A DNA stretch of 64,000 bases from Arthrobacter alpinus (GTDB taxonomy: Bacteria > Actinomycetota > Actinomycetes > Actinomycetales > Micrococcaceae): NCBI RefSeq assembly GCF_001445575.1, contig NZ_CP013200.1, positions 186,001-250,000 of the forward strand. Direction: 5' to 3'. Of the stretch, positions 36,959 to 45,878 are shown in pieces. The position numbers and the translations under genes are program-made. A model generated the notes under the pieces. The model was given only the letters and a program-made list of their open reading frames with translations. It had not been told where the DNA came from and did not search any database. Each line of letters begins with the position of its first letter. The first letter of the stretch is position 1.

Positions 36959-38307
36959 CAGCGTTCCCCTTCATAGATTTTCGCAGCGCCCTGGAATGAT
37001 TCCCCGCCGTGGACGGCGCGGCGGCGGTCAGACGCCGCGCGGCGGGCGATGGCCCACTTGTGGGTTTCGGTGGAGCCGTCGTAGATGCGGAACGGGCGGA
37101 CCTCGTTCAGGTATTGGGCCAGCGGCAGCCCGTCGGAGACGCCGTCGCCGCCGCACAGCTGCACGGCCCTGTCGATCACGCGGTACACGGCCTCGGAAAC
37201 ATGCACCTTCGCCACCGATGACAGCGCCGACCCTGCCTTCGCATCCACGGCCAGCAGCGCCGCGCACTTGGCGATGATGGCGTCGGAGGTTTCAATGTCA
37301 ATCACCGACTGGGCGATCAGCTCCTGTGCGATGCCCAGCTGCGAGAGGTGCGCCCCAAAGATTTCCCGGGTGTTGGCGCGGTCCAGCATGATGTCCATGG
37401 CGCGGCGGGCCAGCCCCAGCCAGCGCATGCAGTGGGTCAGCCGTGCCGGGCCCAGCCGCACCTGGGCGTATTTGAAACCCAGCCCCGCCTCGCCGAGGAC
37501 TGCCGATCTGGGAACGTGGACGCCGTCGAAATGGACATTGGGGTGACCGCCGGGCAGGTACCTGTCTACGGTGTGGATGGGGGTGCCGATCCGCACCCCC
37601 GGAGTGTCCATGGGCACCAGGAACATCGTGGCGCCCGCCCAGACCGCGCCAACCGAGACTGCGCCGGCCGAGGCGGCAGTCGAGGCTGGCGCGCCTGCCG
37701 CACCTGGACCCGGCCCACCCTCACCGTGCTCCGCACCCTGCCCGCCTGCCGCGTCCACCACGGTGCGCGCCATGACGATGGCAAAGGAGGCGAAAGTGGC
37801 ACCGCTCGTGAACCGCTTGTGCCCGGTGATCAGCCAGCCGCTGCCGTCCCGGACGGCGGTGGTGGTCAGCGCGTCGGGATCGGATCCGGCACCCGGGTGC
37901 GGCTCCGTCATGGCAAAGCACGAACTGATCTCCCCTGCCGCCAGCGGCGCCAGAAACTGCCGCTTTTGCGCAGCGCTGCCGATCAGGTTCAGCATGTGCA
38001 TGTTGCCCTCGTCCGGCGCCATGGCATTCAACACAGCCGGGCCGATCGGCGAATAGCCCGCCTCTTGGAACACAGGCGACCAGTGCTCCACGGCCAGCCC
38101 CTGCCCACCAAATTCCACGGGCACGTGCGGGGCAAAAACTCCCGCTTCCCTCGCAGCCCCCTGTAGTTCTCTCCGGACGGCCATGTTCAATGCCTGCCCG
38201 GGCCGGGGCTCGGCCGGGATCACCGTGCTGCGGATGAAGGTGCGTGTGCGCTGGCGAAGATCTTCAACGGCGCCCGGGTAAAGGCCGGCCGGGGGTGTGC
38301 CGTTCAT
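36958..38307 (-). CDS. Acyl-CoA dehydrogenase (ACAD11-like)
   Basis: A 449-residue flavin acyl-CoA dehydrogenase. Recognisable are FAMTEPHPGAGSDP (FAD/substrate region), a C-terminal helical bundle with QLCGGDGVSDGLPLAQYLNEVRPFRIYDGSTETHKW carrying the FAD-contact motifs. Between the two core beta strands there is an unusual Ala/Gly-rich insertion of about 40 residues (GGPGPGAAGAPAS region). ATG at 38307 has GGAGG 6 bases upstream and overlaps the SDR gene by 4 bases. With the neighbouring kinase it may remove a phosphorylated 4-hydroxyl group. Confidence 0.87.
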   Translation of the reverse strand: MNGTPPAGLYPGAVEDLRQRTRTFIRSTVIPAEPRPGQALNMAVRRELQGAAREAGVFAPHVPVEFGGQGLAVEHWSPVFQEAGYSPIGPAVLNAMAPDEGNMHMLNLIGSAAQKRQFLAPLAAGEISSCFAMTEPHPGAGSDPDALTTTAVRDGSGWLITGHKRFTSGATFASFAIVMARTVVDAAGGQGAEHGEGGPGPGAAGAPASTAASAGAVSVGAVWAGATMFLVPMDTPGVRIGTPIHTVDRYLPGGHPNVHFDGVHVPRSAVLGEAGLGFKYAQVRLGPARLTHCMRWLGLARRAMDIMLDRANTREIFGAHLSQLGIAQELIAQSVIDIETSDAIIAKCAALLAVDAKAGSALSSVAKVHVSEAVYRVIDRAVQLCGGDGVSDGLPLAQYLNEVRPFRIYDGSTETHKWAIARRAASDRRRAVHGGESFQGAAKIYEGER

Positions 38308-39110
38308 CCCAGCCCTCCCGCGTTGCACAGGCCGCCATCGAGCGTGAGTACCTGCCCCGTCACCCAGGCCGCGTCGGCGGAGGCGAGGTAGGCAACGGCT
38401 GCAGCAACGTCGTCGGGCTCCCCCAGCCGCCCCAGCGGATAGGATGCGGCAACCTCGGCCTCACGCCCTTCATACAGGGCGCTAGCAAAACGGGTCTTGA
38501 TCACGGCCGGCGCCACCGCGTTCACCCGGATATCCGGCGCGAGCTCCATGGACAGCGTGCGTGTCAGGTGCGAGACGGCGGCCTTGCTGACGCCATACAG
38601 GCCCAGGCCCGGGGCGGGCACGTCGCCGCTGACTGAACTCACATTCACCACATTTCCGCGCCGCTCACGGAACCGCAATCCAGGATGGGCTAGCACCGCC
38701 TGCGTCCAGGCGAGCGTGCCGAGCACATTGACCTCAAAAATCTTGCGTGCCGCGTCCAGGTCCGCCGTCTCCAGCGGCCCGTACACGGGGTTGATGCCGG
38801 CGTTGTTGACCAGGATGTCCAGCCCACCGAAATGATGTTCTGCTGCGGCCAGCACCTCCGCGCGGTGGTCCGGATCATCCGCGTGCCCGGCAACGGCAAG
38901 GGCCGTGCCCCCTAGTACGGCCAGGGCCGCATCAAGCGGTTCCTGACGGCGGGCGGTAATGAGGACGCGCGCACCCTCATGTGTGAGCCTTTGGGCTATG
39001 GCAAGCCCGATCCCCCGGCTGGCGCCGGTGACTATGGCGCTCTTGCCGGTAAACCTTTGGGCCGGATACGGCGTTGCTGGCATGCTTGTGTGGGGCATGG
39101 CGGTCCTCAT
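38304..39110 (-). CDS. SDR family oxidoreductase
   Basis: A 268-residue classical short-chain dehydrogenase. TGASRGIG (28-35) binds the cofactor, NNAG (102-105) is present, and Ser159, Tyr172 and Lys176 form the catalytic set. First gene of an operon with an acyl-CoA dehydrogenase and an acyl-CoA kinase-like gene, so a hydroxyacyl or ketoacyl substrate is likely. ATG at 39110 has GAGG upstream; a second ATG at 39098 also has a plausible site. Confidence 0.86.
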   Translation of the reverse strand: MRTAMPHTSMPATPYPAQRFTGKSAIVTGASRGIGLAIAQRLTHEGARVLITARRQEPLDAALAVLGGTALAVAGHADDPDHRAEVLAAAEHHFGGLDILVNNAGINPVYGPLETADLDAARKIFEVNVLGTLAWTQAVLAHPGLRFRERRGNVVNVSSVSGDVPAPGLGLYGVSKAAVSHLTRTLSMELAPDIRVNAVAPAVIKTRFASALYEGREAEVAASYPLGRLGEPDDVAAAVAYLASADAAWVTGQVLTLDGGLCNAGGLG

Positions 39111-39221
39111 CGTTGAGCCTCGCGATCACCGGGCAGTAACCACTGCCAGCATGCTGCCGTTTTCGGCAACGGTCAAGGGACCGTGGCCCGGACGAACGTT
39201 TCCGCGCGCCCGTAGTCCTTC

Positions 39222-39740
39222 TCAGCCCTTGTCGCGGAGCGCGTTGCGGTTTGCTTCCGTAGTAGCGCTCGAGACGTACAACTGCTCGGGCGTCAGGCCG
39301 TCGCGATTAAAGGGCGGGCGGAGTTCTGCGCGCATTGCATCTTCTAGGGCGACAACACGGTCCGCGTCCGGAACGAGGCTAAAGGACGTGCCGAGGTTGC
39401 TCACCATCCATGCACTGAGGAGTTCCTCGTCCTTGTCGGTCAGCCGCGGATGCGCGGACCGCCCGTGCCACTGCGCCTGGAGCCCCAGGATGGCGGCCAG
39501 CGAACGGCGGAAAGTGGACTTTGATGTTTGCACGTCGTGGTGGCGGGCCCGGCTGCGCAAGTTCGTTGCCCGTCCCACATAGATCAAATCCCCCTTCTTG
39601 AGGGGTTTCAATTCGGCGGGCCAGACCACGTTTTTGGGCAGGCCGCCCGTCAGGTAGCACTTGTAGATGCCGGGGCCGAAGGGCATCTCCTGCCAGGCGG
39701 TTTTGGCAGGCGCAGTCTTTGTCCATTTGAGATCTTCCAT
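39222..39740 (-). CDS. GIY-YIG domain protein
   Basis: A 172-residue protein. GIYKCYLTGG and LIYVGRATNLRSRARHH are the GIY and YIG strands with the conserved Arg, and LEDAMRAELRPPFNRDG ends with the Glu/Asn region that binds metal in GIY-YIG nucleases. An insertion of about 20 residues separates the two strands. No second domain is present. It could be a small DNA endonuclease; no partner methylase or mobile element is nearby. TAAGG precedes the ATG. Confidence 0.75.
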   Translation of the reverse strand: MEDLKWTKTAPAKTAWQEMPFGPGIYKCYLTGGLPKNVVWPAELKPLKKGDLIYVGRATNLRSRARHHDVQTSKSTFRRSLAAILGLQAQWHGRSAHPRLTDKDEELLSAWMVSNLGTSFSLVPDADRVVALEDAMRAELRPPFNRDGLTPEQLYVSSATTEANRNALRDKG

Positions 39741-39819
39741 GCGTTGACCTTACGGCAATACCGCGGCATTCCCGTTGCCCGGTTCGCCGCAGCCTTGCAG
39801 CACGCAAGGACTGCGGCAA

Positions 39820-39860
39820 CCTCAGGCCTCAAGCCTCAAGCCTCAAGCCTCAAGCCTCAA
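39820..39860. repeat. CCTCAAG heptanucleotide tandem repeat
   Basis: About five copies of CCTCAAG, overlapping the stop codon of the minus-strand gene at 39850. Read on that strand the unit is CTTGAGG; the stop is in the first unit, so copy-number change would not alter the protein. Confidence 0.8.
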
Positions 39861-40728
39861 CGAAGTCTTCATCCAGCTCAAATTCCACGGTGGCGAGGAT
39901 CTCCTGGGTTTGCGGGTTGATCATGACGGCCTCTTCGTCGTCGTCAATCATGATGAATTCGCCCTGGTCTGTGGTGAAGTGCCAGGCCAGGACGGTTTCG
40001 CCATGGTGCTCGTGGTTGGGGTCACCCATGGAGATTTTCACCAGTTCATGGCCGGCAACGGCGCAGAGTTCACGGATGATGAGCTCAAATTCCGGGCCGT
40101 TCTCACGCTCTTCCTCGGCCCTGCGCTCCTCCATGTCCGGGACCTGTGCCACTCGGTCGGCAATATGGGCGGCCAGTTCCTGCTCCGTCAGAATCAGCAG
40201 GGAGGGCTGGTTGCGCAGCCAGTCGGCATTGAGCCCCGTGACGTCTTCGGCCTCAAACAGGTCCTCAAACTCTGCGTCCAGCAGTTCCATCGCGGCGGCG
40301 CCGTCGGCACGGTGACCGCCTGCTGCAGTGCCCTCTGCAGTGCCCTCTGCGTTGTCTTCTGTGGTGGCACCGTCCTCAAGATAGTCCTGCAGCTCCGTTT
40401 CGGTCAGCAGGTCATAGAGCGCAGCTGCTCGGTTGAACAGCTCAAGGTGGGCCTTGGCACCCATGGCTTCAAGTCCTTCGCGGATGTAGCCATCGAGTTC
40501 TGCGCGGTCCGGCGTCATGAAAACATACTGGGCAAATCCACCGTCGAGCGCCTGTGTGAGATAGAAGTCAGCAAAGTAGCTGCGCAGGGCGTTCGGTGCT
40601 ATTTCCTCGGCGTTGAGAAGCGAGCGGTACATTTCGTTGACAACGGAGACGTTGTCCCCGACGACGTCCTCGTTGTTGCCGGCAGCGCCCGCGGCGGTCA
40701 GGACAACGGGAATGTGGTGCGTGGTCAT
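39850..40728 (-). CDS. DUF4375/DMP19-like acidic protein
   Basis: A 292-residue acidic cytosolic protein. The segment FYLTQALDGGFAQYVF, followed by EGLEAMGA, matches the DMP19/DUF4375 family, whose original member is described as a DNA mimic. The middle (EDGATTEDNAEGTAEGTAAGG) is low complexity, and the C-terminal half (FELIIRELCAVAGHELVKIS..., WHFTTDQGEFIMIDDD) is unassigned. AAGGA precedes the ATG. Function unknown. Confidence 0.65.
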   Translation of the reverse strand: MTTHHIPVVLTAAGAAGNNEDVVGDNVSVVNEMYRSLLNAEEIAPNALRSYFADFYLTQALDGGFAQYVFMTPDRAELDGYIREGLEAMGAKAHLELFNRAAALYDLLTETELQDYLEDGATTEDNAEGTAEGTAAGGHRADGAAAMELLDAEFEDLFEAEDVTGLNADWLRNQPSLLILTEQELAAHIADRVAQVPDMEERRAEEERENGPEFELIIRELCAVAGHELVKISMGDPNHEHHGETVLAWHFTTDQGEFIMIDDDEEAVMINPQTQEILATVEFELDEDFVEA

Positions 40729-40869
40729 GGGGTTCCTTAACGTGGAGTCCTTGGTTCAGCTGACCTCTTCACGCTAAGCGACTTTCCGGACAGGCCCCCC
40801 TGCTCCGAGTGAACGTCAGACGAAGAGCTAGGGAACGTTTCACCCCGTGCAGCGGGCTACGCCTGCCCC

Positions 40870-41697
40870 CTACTTTCCCTCGTGTGCGGCCAGAAATCTG
40901 TACACCTCGGTTTCATCGACACCAGGAAAGGCGCCCTGCGGCATGGCCGCCAACAAGTGGGAATTGGCCCTGGTGGACGGCCACGCATTGCCAGCCCACT
41001 GCGCCGAAAGCTCGGCCGGTGGGCGGCGGCAGCAATCCGGATCCGGACACCGCGACTGTGAACGTTCAGTGGTTTCCCGGCCCCGGAACCATTTCACCTG
41101 CTCATACGGCACACCAATGCTCAGCGAGTATTCGCCGGAGGAGTGCCGCTCTGTGCGGGCCGTGCACCAATACGTCCCGGCGGCCGTGTCCGTGTACTGG
41201 TTGAAGGCGCGGAACTTGTCCGGCACATCGAAGACGGCTCGGGAGGTCCAAAACCGGCACACGGCTTGGCCTTCGATGGCGCCGGTGTGATCGGCAGGAA
41301 AGTTCACGCCGTCGTTCTCGTAGGCCTTGTGGATGATCCCGGATTCATGCACCTTCTGGAAGTGGGTGGGAATCCCCAGATGCTCCGTGGCCAGGTTGGT
41401 AAACCGGTGCGCGGCCGTTTCATAGGACACCGCAAAGGCGTCACGAATGTCCTCAATGGCCAGCTCCTTCGCAGATTTTGCGGCTTGCAGGAAGTCCACG
41501 GTGGCCCGTTCCGGCATGAGCAGCGAGGCCGCAAAGTAATTCGTGTACACGCGCTGGCGCAGAAAATCTGCATAGTTGCGCGGCGTCCGATGCCCCAAAA
41601 CATAGTGCCCCAGCGCCTGCAACAGCACCGATCGCGGGTCATGGTCGGAGCGCTGGCCATGCGTGAGATAAATTCGGCGATTCTTCAAATCCGTCAC
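40870..41697 (-). CDS. C-terminal half of RamB: IrrE-like plus ScfR domain
   Basis: 275 codons from a GTG that overlaps the stop codon of the N-terminal half. It carries LLQALGHYVLGHRTPRNYADFLRQRVYTNYFAASLLMPE in the peptidase-like region, where the usual HExxH is replaced by HYVLGH, then VCRFWTSRAVF and a cysteine-rich stretch (CPDPDCCRRPPAELSAQWAGNAWPS). Possible restart of translation by coupling at GTGA. Confidence 0.7.
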   Translation of the reverse strand: MTDLKNRRIYLTHGQRSDHDPRSVLLQALGHYVLGHRTPRNYADFLRQRVYTNYFAASLLMPERATVDFLQAAKSAKELAIEDIRDAFAVSYETAAHRFTNLATEHLGIPTHFQKVHESGIIHKAYENDGVNFPADHTGAIEGQAVCRFWTSRAVFDVPDKFRAFNQYTDTAAGTYWCTARTERHSSGEYSLSIGVPYEQVKWFRGRETTERSQSRCPDPDCCRRPPAELSAQWAGNAWPSTRANSHLLAAMPQGAFPGVDETEVYRFLAAHEGK

Positions 41698-42362
41698 GGA
41701 ACGGGTTGAATGCGGCAGATCCCCACATAATGCAGGTCAAAACCAAGGTGCTCGGCCACGTCCGCAGCCACGTGATGGGACAGCGGCCCGCTGTCATGCC
41801 CCACGGCCGTCAGCAGCTCCTGAGCCTGACGTTCAATCTCCGGGTAATAGTTGTTGCGTTCACGCATTTCCAGCCGCAGCTCATTGTTGGCCCGCCGGGC
41901 CTCCTCCGGCGTGGCCGACTGCTCATCCAGGCGCCGTTCCAACTCATGCTGCAACCCCACCAGCGACTCGAGCACTTCGCTGGAAAGCCGCGAGCTGACG
42001 CGGACAGTGGGCAGCCCCAGCGACTGGTACAGCGGCCCCCGCTGCGCCCTTTCCAACTCAATTTCCAGCGCCGCCCGACGGCTGGGCGGCTCGTTGCCCA
42101 GCATCTGATCAAGCCCGACGCCGAGTGCCCCGGCCAGTGCCTGCAGCAGCCCCAGTTTGGGTTCCCGCTTGCCGTTTTCAATCAAGGAAAGCTGCGACGG
42201 CGCGGACCCGACCTTTGCACCCAAATCGTCCAGGGTCATGCCCAAGGCTTTGCGCAGATGCCGCACCCTGCGGCCCAGAGAAATGATGTCCAATTCATTG
42301 CTTGGGGCAGCTACCTTGCCGCCTACCCCGAGCGCTTCGCCTGTGTTCCAGCCCACATTAGT
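41694..42362 (-). CDS. N-terminal half of RamB: XRE DNA-binding domain
   Basis: About 222 codons from ATG 42362. Residues 28-83 are an XRE helix-turn-helix (LGRRVRHLRKALGMTLDDLGAKV, SPSQLSLIENGKREPKLG-like). A helical linker follows. The last nine residues (ICRIQPVP and neighbours) are out-of-family because of the frameshift. If stable it could still bind DNA without its sensor domain. A TTG at 42392 is an alternative start. Confidence 0.7.
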   Translation of the reverse strand, partial: TNVGWNTGEALGVGGKVAAPSNELDIISLGRRVRHLRKALGMTLDDLGAKVGSAPSQLSLIENGKREPKLGLLQALAGALGVGLDQMLGNEPPSRRAALEIELERAQRGPLYQSLGLPTVRVSSRLSSEVLESLVGLQHELERRLDEQSATPEEARRANNELRLEMRERNNYYPEIERQAQELLTAVGHDSGPLSHHVAADVAEHLGFDLHYVGICRIQPVP

Positions 42363-42523
42363 CATTTCTTGATGATACGTGAAGAACTGCAAATCTTTCC
42401 ACCACTTTCCTCTAGTAACCCCTTGAAAAGCGCTGAATAGTAGAAATCACGAAGAAGAACCACGGATCCCGGCCAGCTCGCTCAAGAGCAACCGGGATCG
42501 CCCACTACAAGGAGCTTTCCACC
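42363..42523. promoter_or_regulatory. Divergent ramB/aceA promoter with RamB-like half site
   Basis: This gap contains AACTGCAAATCTTTCC near 42386; the minus strand gives a TTTGCAG core resembling the TTTGCAA centre of RamB operators. AAGGAG lies 7 bases before aceA. Confidence 0.45.
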
Positions 42524-43846
42524 ATGACTGCAGCATTTGAACCCGCAACGACGCCGGAGCAGAGCAACGCACAGGCTGCCGCAGCCCTCGAACTCGAGTG
42601 GGCAGCCAACCCCCGCTGGAATGGCACCGAACGCTCCTTCACTGCCGATGATGTCGTCAACCTCAGGGGCCGGGTCCAGGAGGAACACACCCTGGCCCGC
42701 CGCGGTTCCGAGAAACTGTGGAACCAGCTGACCACCGCAGCACCGGGCGGGTACACCAACGCACTGGGTGCACTGACCGGCAACCAGGCCGTCCAGCAGG
42801 TCAAGGCCGGATTGAAGGCCATCTATCTCTCCGGTTGGCAGGTTGCTGCAGATGCAAACTCCAACGGCAACACCTACCCGGACCAGTCCCTCTACCCCGT
42901 TGATTCGGTTCCCAAGGTGGTCCGCCGCATCAACAACGCGCTCCTGCGCTCCGACCAGATTGAATTCTCCGAAGGCCTGCAAAGCGTTGAAGACTGGCTG
43001 GTCCCGATCGTGGCCGACGCCGAGGCCGGCTTTGGTGGCCCGCTCAACGCCTACGAGCTTATGAAGTCCATGATCACCTCCGGCGCAGCCGGCGTGCACT
43101 GGGAAGACCAGCTTGCCAGCGAGAAGAAGTGCGGGCATCTGGGCGGCAAGGTCCTGATCCCCACGGCCCAGCATGTCCGCACGCTGAACGCGGCAAGGCT
43201 CGCGGCCGACGTCGCCGGCGTCCCCTCGGTGATCATTGCCCGCACCGACGCCGAGGCAGCAACCCTGATCACCTCGGATGTGGATGAACGCGATCAGCCG
43301 TTCCTCACCGGCGAGCGCACGGCGGAAGGTTTCTACCACGTCAAGAACGGGCTGGAGCCTTCCATTGCCAGGGCCCGCGCCTACGCACCATTCTCAGACC
43401 TCATCTGGATGGAGACCGGAACTCCGGACCTTGAGCACGCCAAAAAGTTTGCCGAAGGCGTCAAGTCCGAGTTCCCCGACCAGATGCTTGCTTACAACTG
43501 CTCACCGTCGTTCAACTGGAAAAAGCACCTGGACGACGCAACGATCGCCAAGTTCCAACGAGAGCTTGGCGCCATGGGATACACCTTCCAGTTCATCACA
43601 CTGGCTGGTTTCCACTCCCTGAACTACTCGATGTTTGATCTTGCCCATGGCTACGCCCGCAACGGCATGAGTTCCTACGTCGAACTGCAGGAGCGTGAAT
43701 TCGACTCCGAATCCCGCGGCTACACCGCAACCAAGCACCAGCGTGAAGTAGGCACAGGCTACTTCGATCTGGTGGCGACCGCCCTGAACCCGAACAGCGG
43801 CACCCTCGCACTGGCAGGCTCCACCGAAGCCCAGCAGTTCCACTAA
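42524..43846 (+). CDS. aceA: Isocitrate lyase
   Basis: Isocitrate lyase splits isocitrate into glyoxylate and succinate, opening the glyoxylate shunt needed for growth on acetate, fatty acids and aromatic compounds that yield acetyl-CoA. The 440-residue chain has catalytic Cys203 in [19 protein letters not shown] for metal binding and a [12 protein letters not shown] substrate segment. It is the short actinobacterial ICL1 type. malate synthase follows. Confidence 0.97.
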   Translation: MTAAFEPATTPEQSNAQAAAALELEWAANPRWNGTERSFTADDVVNLRGRVQEEHTLARRGSEKLWNQLTTAAPGGYTNALGALTGNQAVQQVKAGLKAIYLSGWQVAADANSNGNTYPDQSLYPVDSVPKVVRRINNALLRSDQIEFSEGLQSVEDWLVPIVADAEAGFGGPLNAYELMKSMITSGAAGVHWEDQLASEKKCGHLGGKVLIPTAQHVRTLNAARLAADVAGVPSVIIARTDAEAATLITSDVDERDQPFLTGERTAEGFYHVKNGLEPSIARARAYAPFSDLIWMETGTPDLEHAKKFAEGVKSEFPDQMLAYNCSPSFNWKKHLDDATIAKFQRELGAMGYTFQFITLAGFHSLNYSMFDLAHGYARNGMSSYVELQEREFDSESRGYTATKHQREVGTGYFDLVATALNPNSGTLALAGSTEAQQFH

Positions 43847-43852
43847 CGGGAT

Positions 43853-43968
43853 GGGCGGGCCCTTTCCCAGCGACTCCGTCGCCGCGCAGGGGCCCCGCCC
43901 GCCCCTCCCTTACTTTTGCTGATGGCGCGTGTTTTCAGGTCCTCCCGGGATCCGAAGCACGCGCCATC
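43853..43968 (+). other. Hairpins between aceA and aceB
   Basis: An imperfect GC-rich stem (GGGCGGGCCC with GGCCCCGCCCGCCC, 43854-43903) is followed by a perfect 11-bp inverted repeat, GATGGCGCGTG (43921-43931) with CACGCGCCATC (43958-43968). The first looks like a partial terminator; the second lies at the head of aceB and could be an operator or mRNA structure. Confidence 0.55.
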
Positions 43969-43997
43969 ACCGGCACTTTTACACAGGAGACTCTTCC

Positions 43998-45653
43998 ATG
44001 AACTCAACGAATAGCCTGAACGGGATCACGTTCAACGGCATCACCCTGACCGCGCCGCCCATCCACCGCCAGGAAGAAATTCTGACCCCCGAGGCACTGG
44101 ACTTCATTGCCGCACTGAACCGAACCACGACGGCGCGACGTGCGGATTTGCTGGCAGCTCGCCAAACCCGCCGCAGCCAAATTCTCAGCGGCACCGACCC
44201 CCGCTACTTGCGTGAAACCTCCACCATCCGGGAAGATCCCCGCTGGCGCGTTGCACCCCCTGCTCCCGGGTTGGAGGACCGCCGTGTGGAAATCACCGGC
44301 CCCGTTGACCGCAAGATGACCATCAACGCCATGAATTCCGGCGCGAAGGTTTGGCTGGCAGACATGGAAGACTCCTCCACACCCACGTGGGGCAACGTCA
44401 TCCGTGGACAGCTCAACTTGATCGACGCGCTGGAACGCCGCATTGACTTCACCAGCCCGGAGGGCAAGGAGTACAAGCTGGCTCCGCAGGAGCAGCTGCC
44501 CACCATTGTGGTCCGTCCCCGCGGCTGGCACCTGCCGGAGAAGCACCTGCTGATCAACGGCAAGCCCATGGCCGGCGGTGTTGTTGACTTCGGCCTGTAC
44601 TTCTTCCACAACGCCCGTCGGCTGATCGCCCAGGGCAAGGGGCCGTACTTCTACCTGCCGAAGATTGAAAACCACCAGGAGGCCCGCCTCTGGAACGACA
44701 TCTTCATCCAGGCCCAGGACCTGCTCGGCATCCCGCAGGGCACCATCCGCGCAACGGTCCTGATCGAGACCATCACAGCTGCGTTTGAGATGGAGGAAAT
44801 CCTGTATGAACTGCGCGATCACGCCGCCGGACTGAACGCTGGCCGCTGGGACTACCTCTTCTCAGTCATCAAGAACTTCCGCACCCGCGGCCCGCGCTTT
44901 GTGCTCCCGGACCGCAACCAGATCACCATGACGGCCCCGTTTATGCGCGCCTACACCGAACAGCTGGTCCGGGCCTGCCACACCCGCGGCGCCATGGCGA
45001 TCGGTGGCATGGCGGCGTTCGTACCCAACCGCCGCGATCCGGAAGCGAACGCCAATGCGATGGCCAAGGTCCGTGCAGATAAGACCCGTGAAGCAAATGA
45101 CGGCTTCGACGGCTCTTGGGTGGCCCACCCGGATCTGGTTCCCGTGGCCATGGAGGTCTTTGACGAGGTCCTCGGCTGGAATCCGAACCAGATCAACCGC
45201 ACCCGCGAAGACGTGGAACTCGACGACCGCGCCCTGTTGAACATTGCCGCGACCCAGGGCACCATCACTGAGCAGGGCATCCGGGACAACATCTGGGTGG
45301 GTGTCCAGTACATTGAGTCGTGGCTGCGCGGACACGGCGCCGTCGCCCTGAACAACCTCATGGAGGATGCCGCCACCGCGGAAATCTCCCGTTCCCAGAT
45401 CTGGCAGTGGATCCACAGCCAGGCCATAACGGACACAGGCGAACTCATCACCTACGACTGGGTCAAAGAGATGCTCGAGGAAGAGTTCGCAAGGCTCCCC
45501 CGCTTCGATGCCGACCGCTTCGAGGACGCCTTGGAGATCTTCACCGATGTGGCCCTGGGCGAGGATTTCCCGGCGTTCCTGACCACCTCGGCCTACGCCA
45601 ACTACCTGCACGCCGGCGCCGAACAGTCAGAACGCCAGCTCACAGCAGTCTAA
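43998..45653 (+). CDS. aceB: Malate synthase A
   Basis: Condenses glyoxylate with acetyl-CoA to malate. The 551-residue length and landmarks [41 protein letters not shown] and [16 protein letters not shown] define the A isoform rather than the 720-residue G type. The catalytic Asp lies near [38 protein letters not shown] at 43998 has AGGAGA 7 bases upstream; the earlier start at 43929 falls in the hairpin. Confidence 0.97.
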   Translation: MNSTNSLNGITFNGITLTAPPIHRQEEILTPEALDFIAALNRTTTARRADLLAARQTRRSQILSGTDPRYLRETSTIREDPRWRVAPPAPGLEDRRVEITGPVDRKMTINAMNSGAKVWLADMEDSSTPTWGNVIRGQLNLIDALERRIDFTSPEGKEYKLAPQEQLPTIVVRPRGWHLPEKHLLINGKPMAGGVVDFGLYFFHNARRLIAQGKGPYFYLPKIENHQEARLWNDIFIQAQDLLGIPQGTIRATVLIETITAAFEMEEILYELRDHAAGLNAGRWDYLFSVIKNFRTRGPRFVLPDRNQITMTAPFMRAYTEQLVRACHTRGAMAIGGMAAFVPNRRDPEANANAMAKVRADKTREANDGFDGSWVAHPDLVPVAMEVFDEVLGWNPNQINRTREDVELDDRALLNIAATQGTITEQGIRDNIWVGVQYIESWLRGHGAVALNNLMEDAATAEISRSQIWQWIHSQAITDTGELITYDWVKEMLEEEFARLPRFDADRFEDALEIFTDVALGEDFPAFLTTSAYANYLHAGAEQSERQLTAV

Positions 45654-45744
45654 GTTTGGTTGCCACGCCGGATGCGACGCCACTGCACACTCGAAATCCG
45701 GGTGCCGGTGCGGCAGCCTTAATTCCTGGCCCTTTAATTCCCGC

Positions 45745-45807
45745 CCGCGAAAGGGGAGTAGTTGCTAATGTTCACATCGAACATTAGCAACTACTCCCCT
45801 TTCGCGG
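45745..45807. terminator. Perfect 29-bp stem hairpin after aceB
   Basis: The arm 45745-45773 (starting CCGCGAAAGGGGAG) is exactly complementary to 45779-45807 with loop ACATC. It probably terminates aceB; it lacks a T-run, so its efficiency is uncertain. Confidence 0.75.
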
Positions 45808-45878
45808 TCTCGCAGTGTCGAGGTTTCACGGTTTCGCGGCCTCGGAATAACCACCGGCCGGGCCTCGTTGGCAAAAGT

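Larger units (their letters stand above)
40870..42362 (-). pseudogene. ramB: ramB (ScfR family regulator) interrupted by a frameshift
   Basis: Taken together, the two adjacent frames make one about 495-codon RamB-type regulator: an XRE helix-turn-helix, an IrrE/ImmA-like domain and a C-terminal ScfR domain. RamB represses or tunes aceA and aceB in Corynebacterium and mycobacteria, and here it diverges from aceA. In the first frame the protein runs to DLHYVG then leaves the family sequence. Adding one G to the GGGG run (plus-strand CCCC at 41721-41724) restores DLPHSTRSVTDLKNRR, joining the halves. Either a true mutation or an assembly error; alternatively the GTGA overlap lets both halves be made. 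Confidence 0.8.

Noticed and set aside
39820..39860. Phase-variation repeat for the DUF4375-like gene
   Set aside because: The stop codon lies in the first repeat unit, so changes in copy number would not change the protein.
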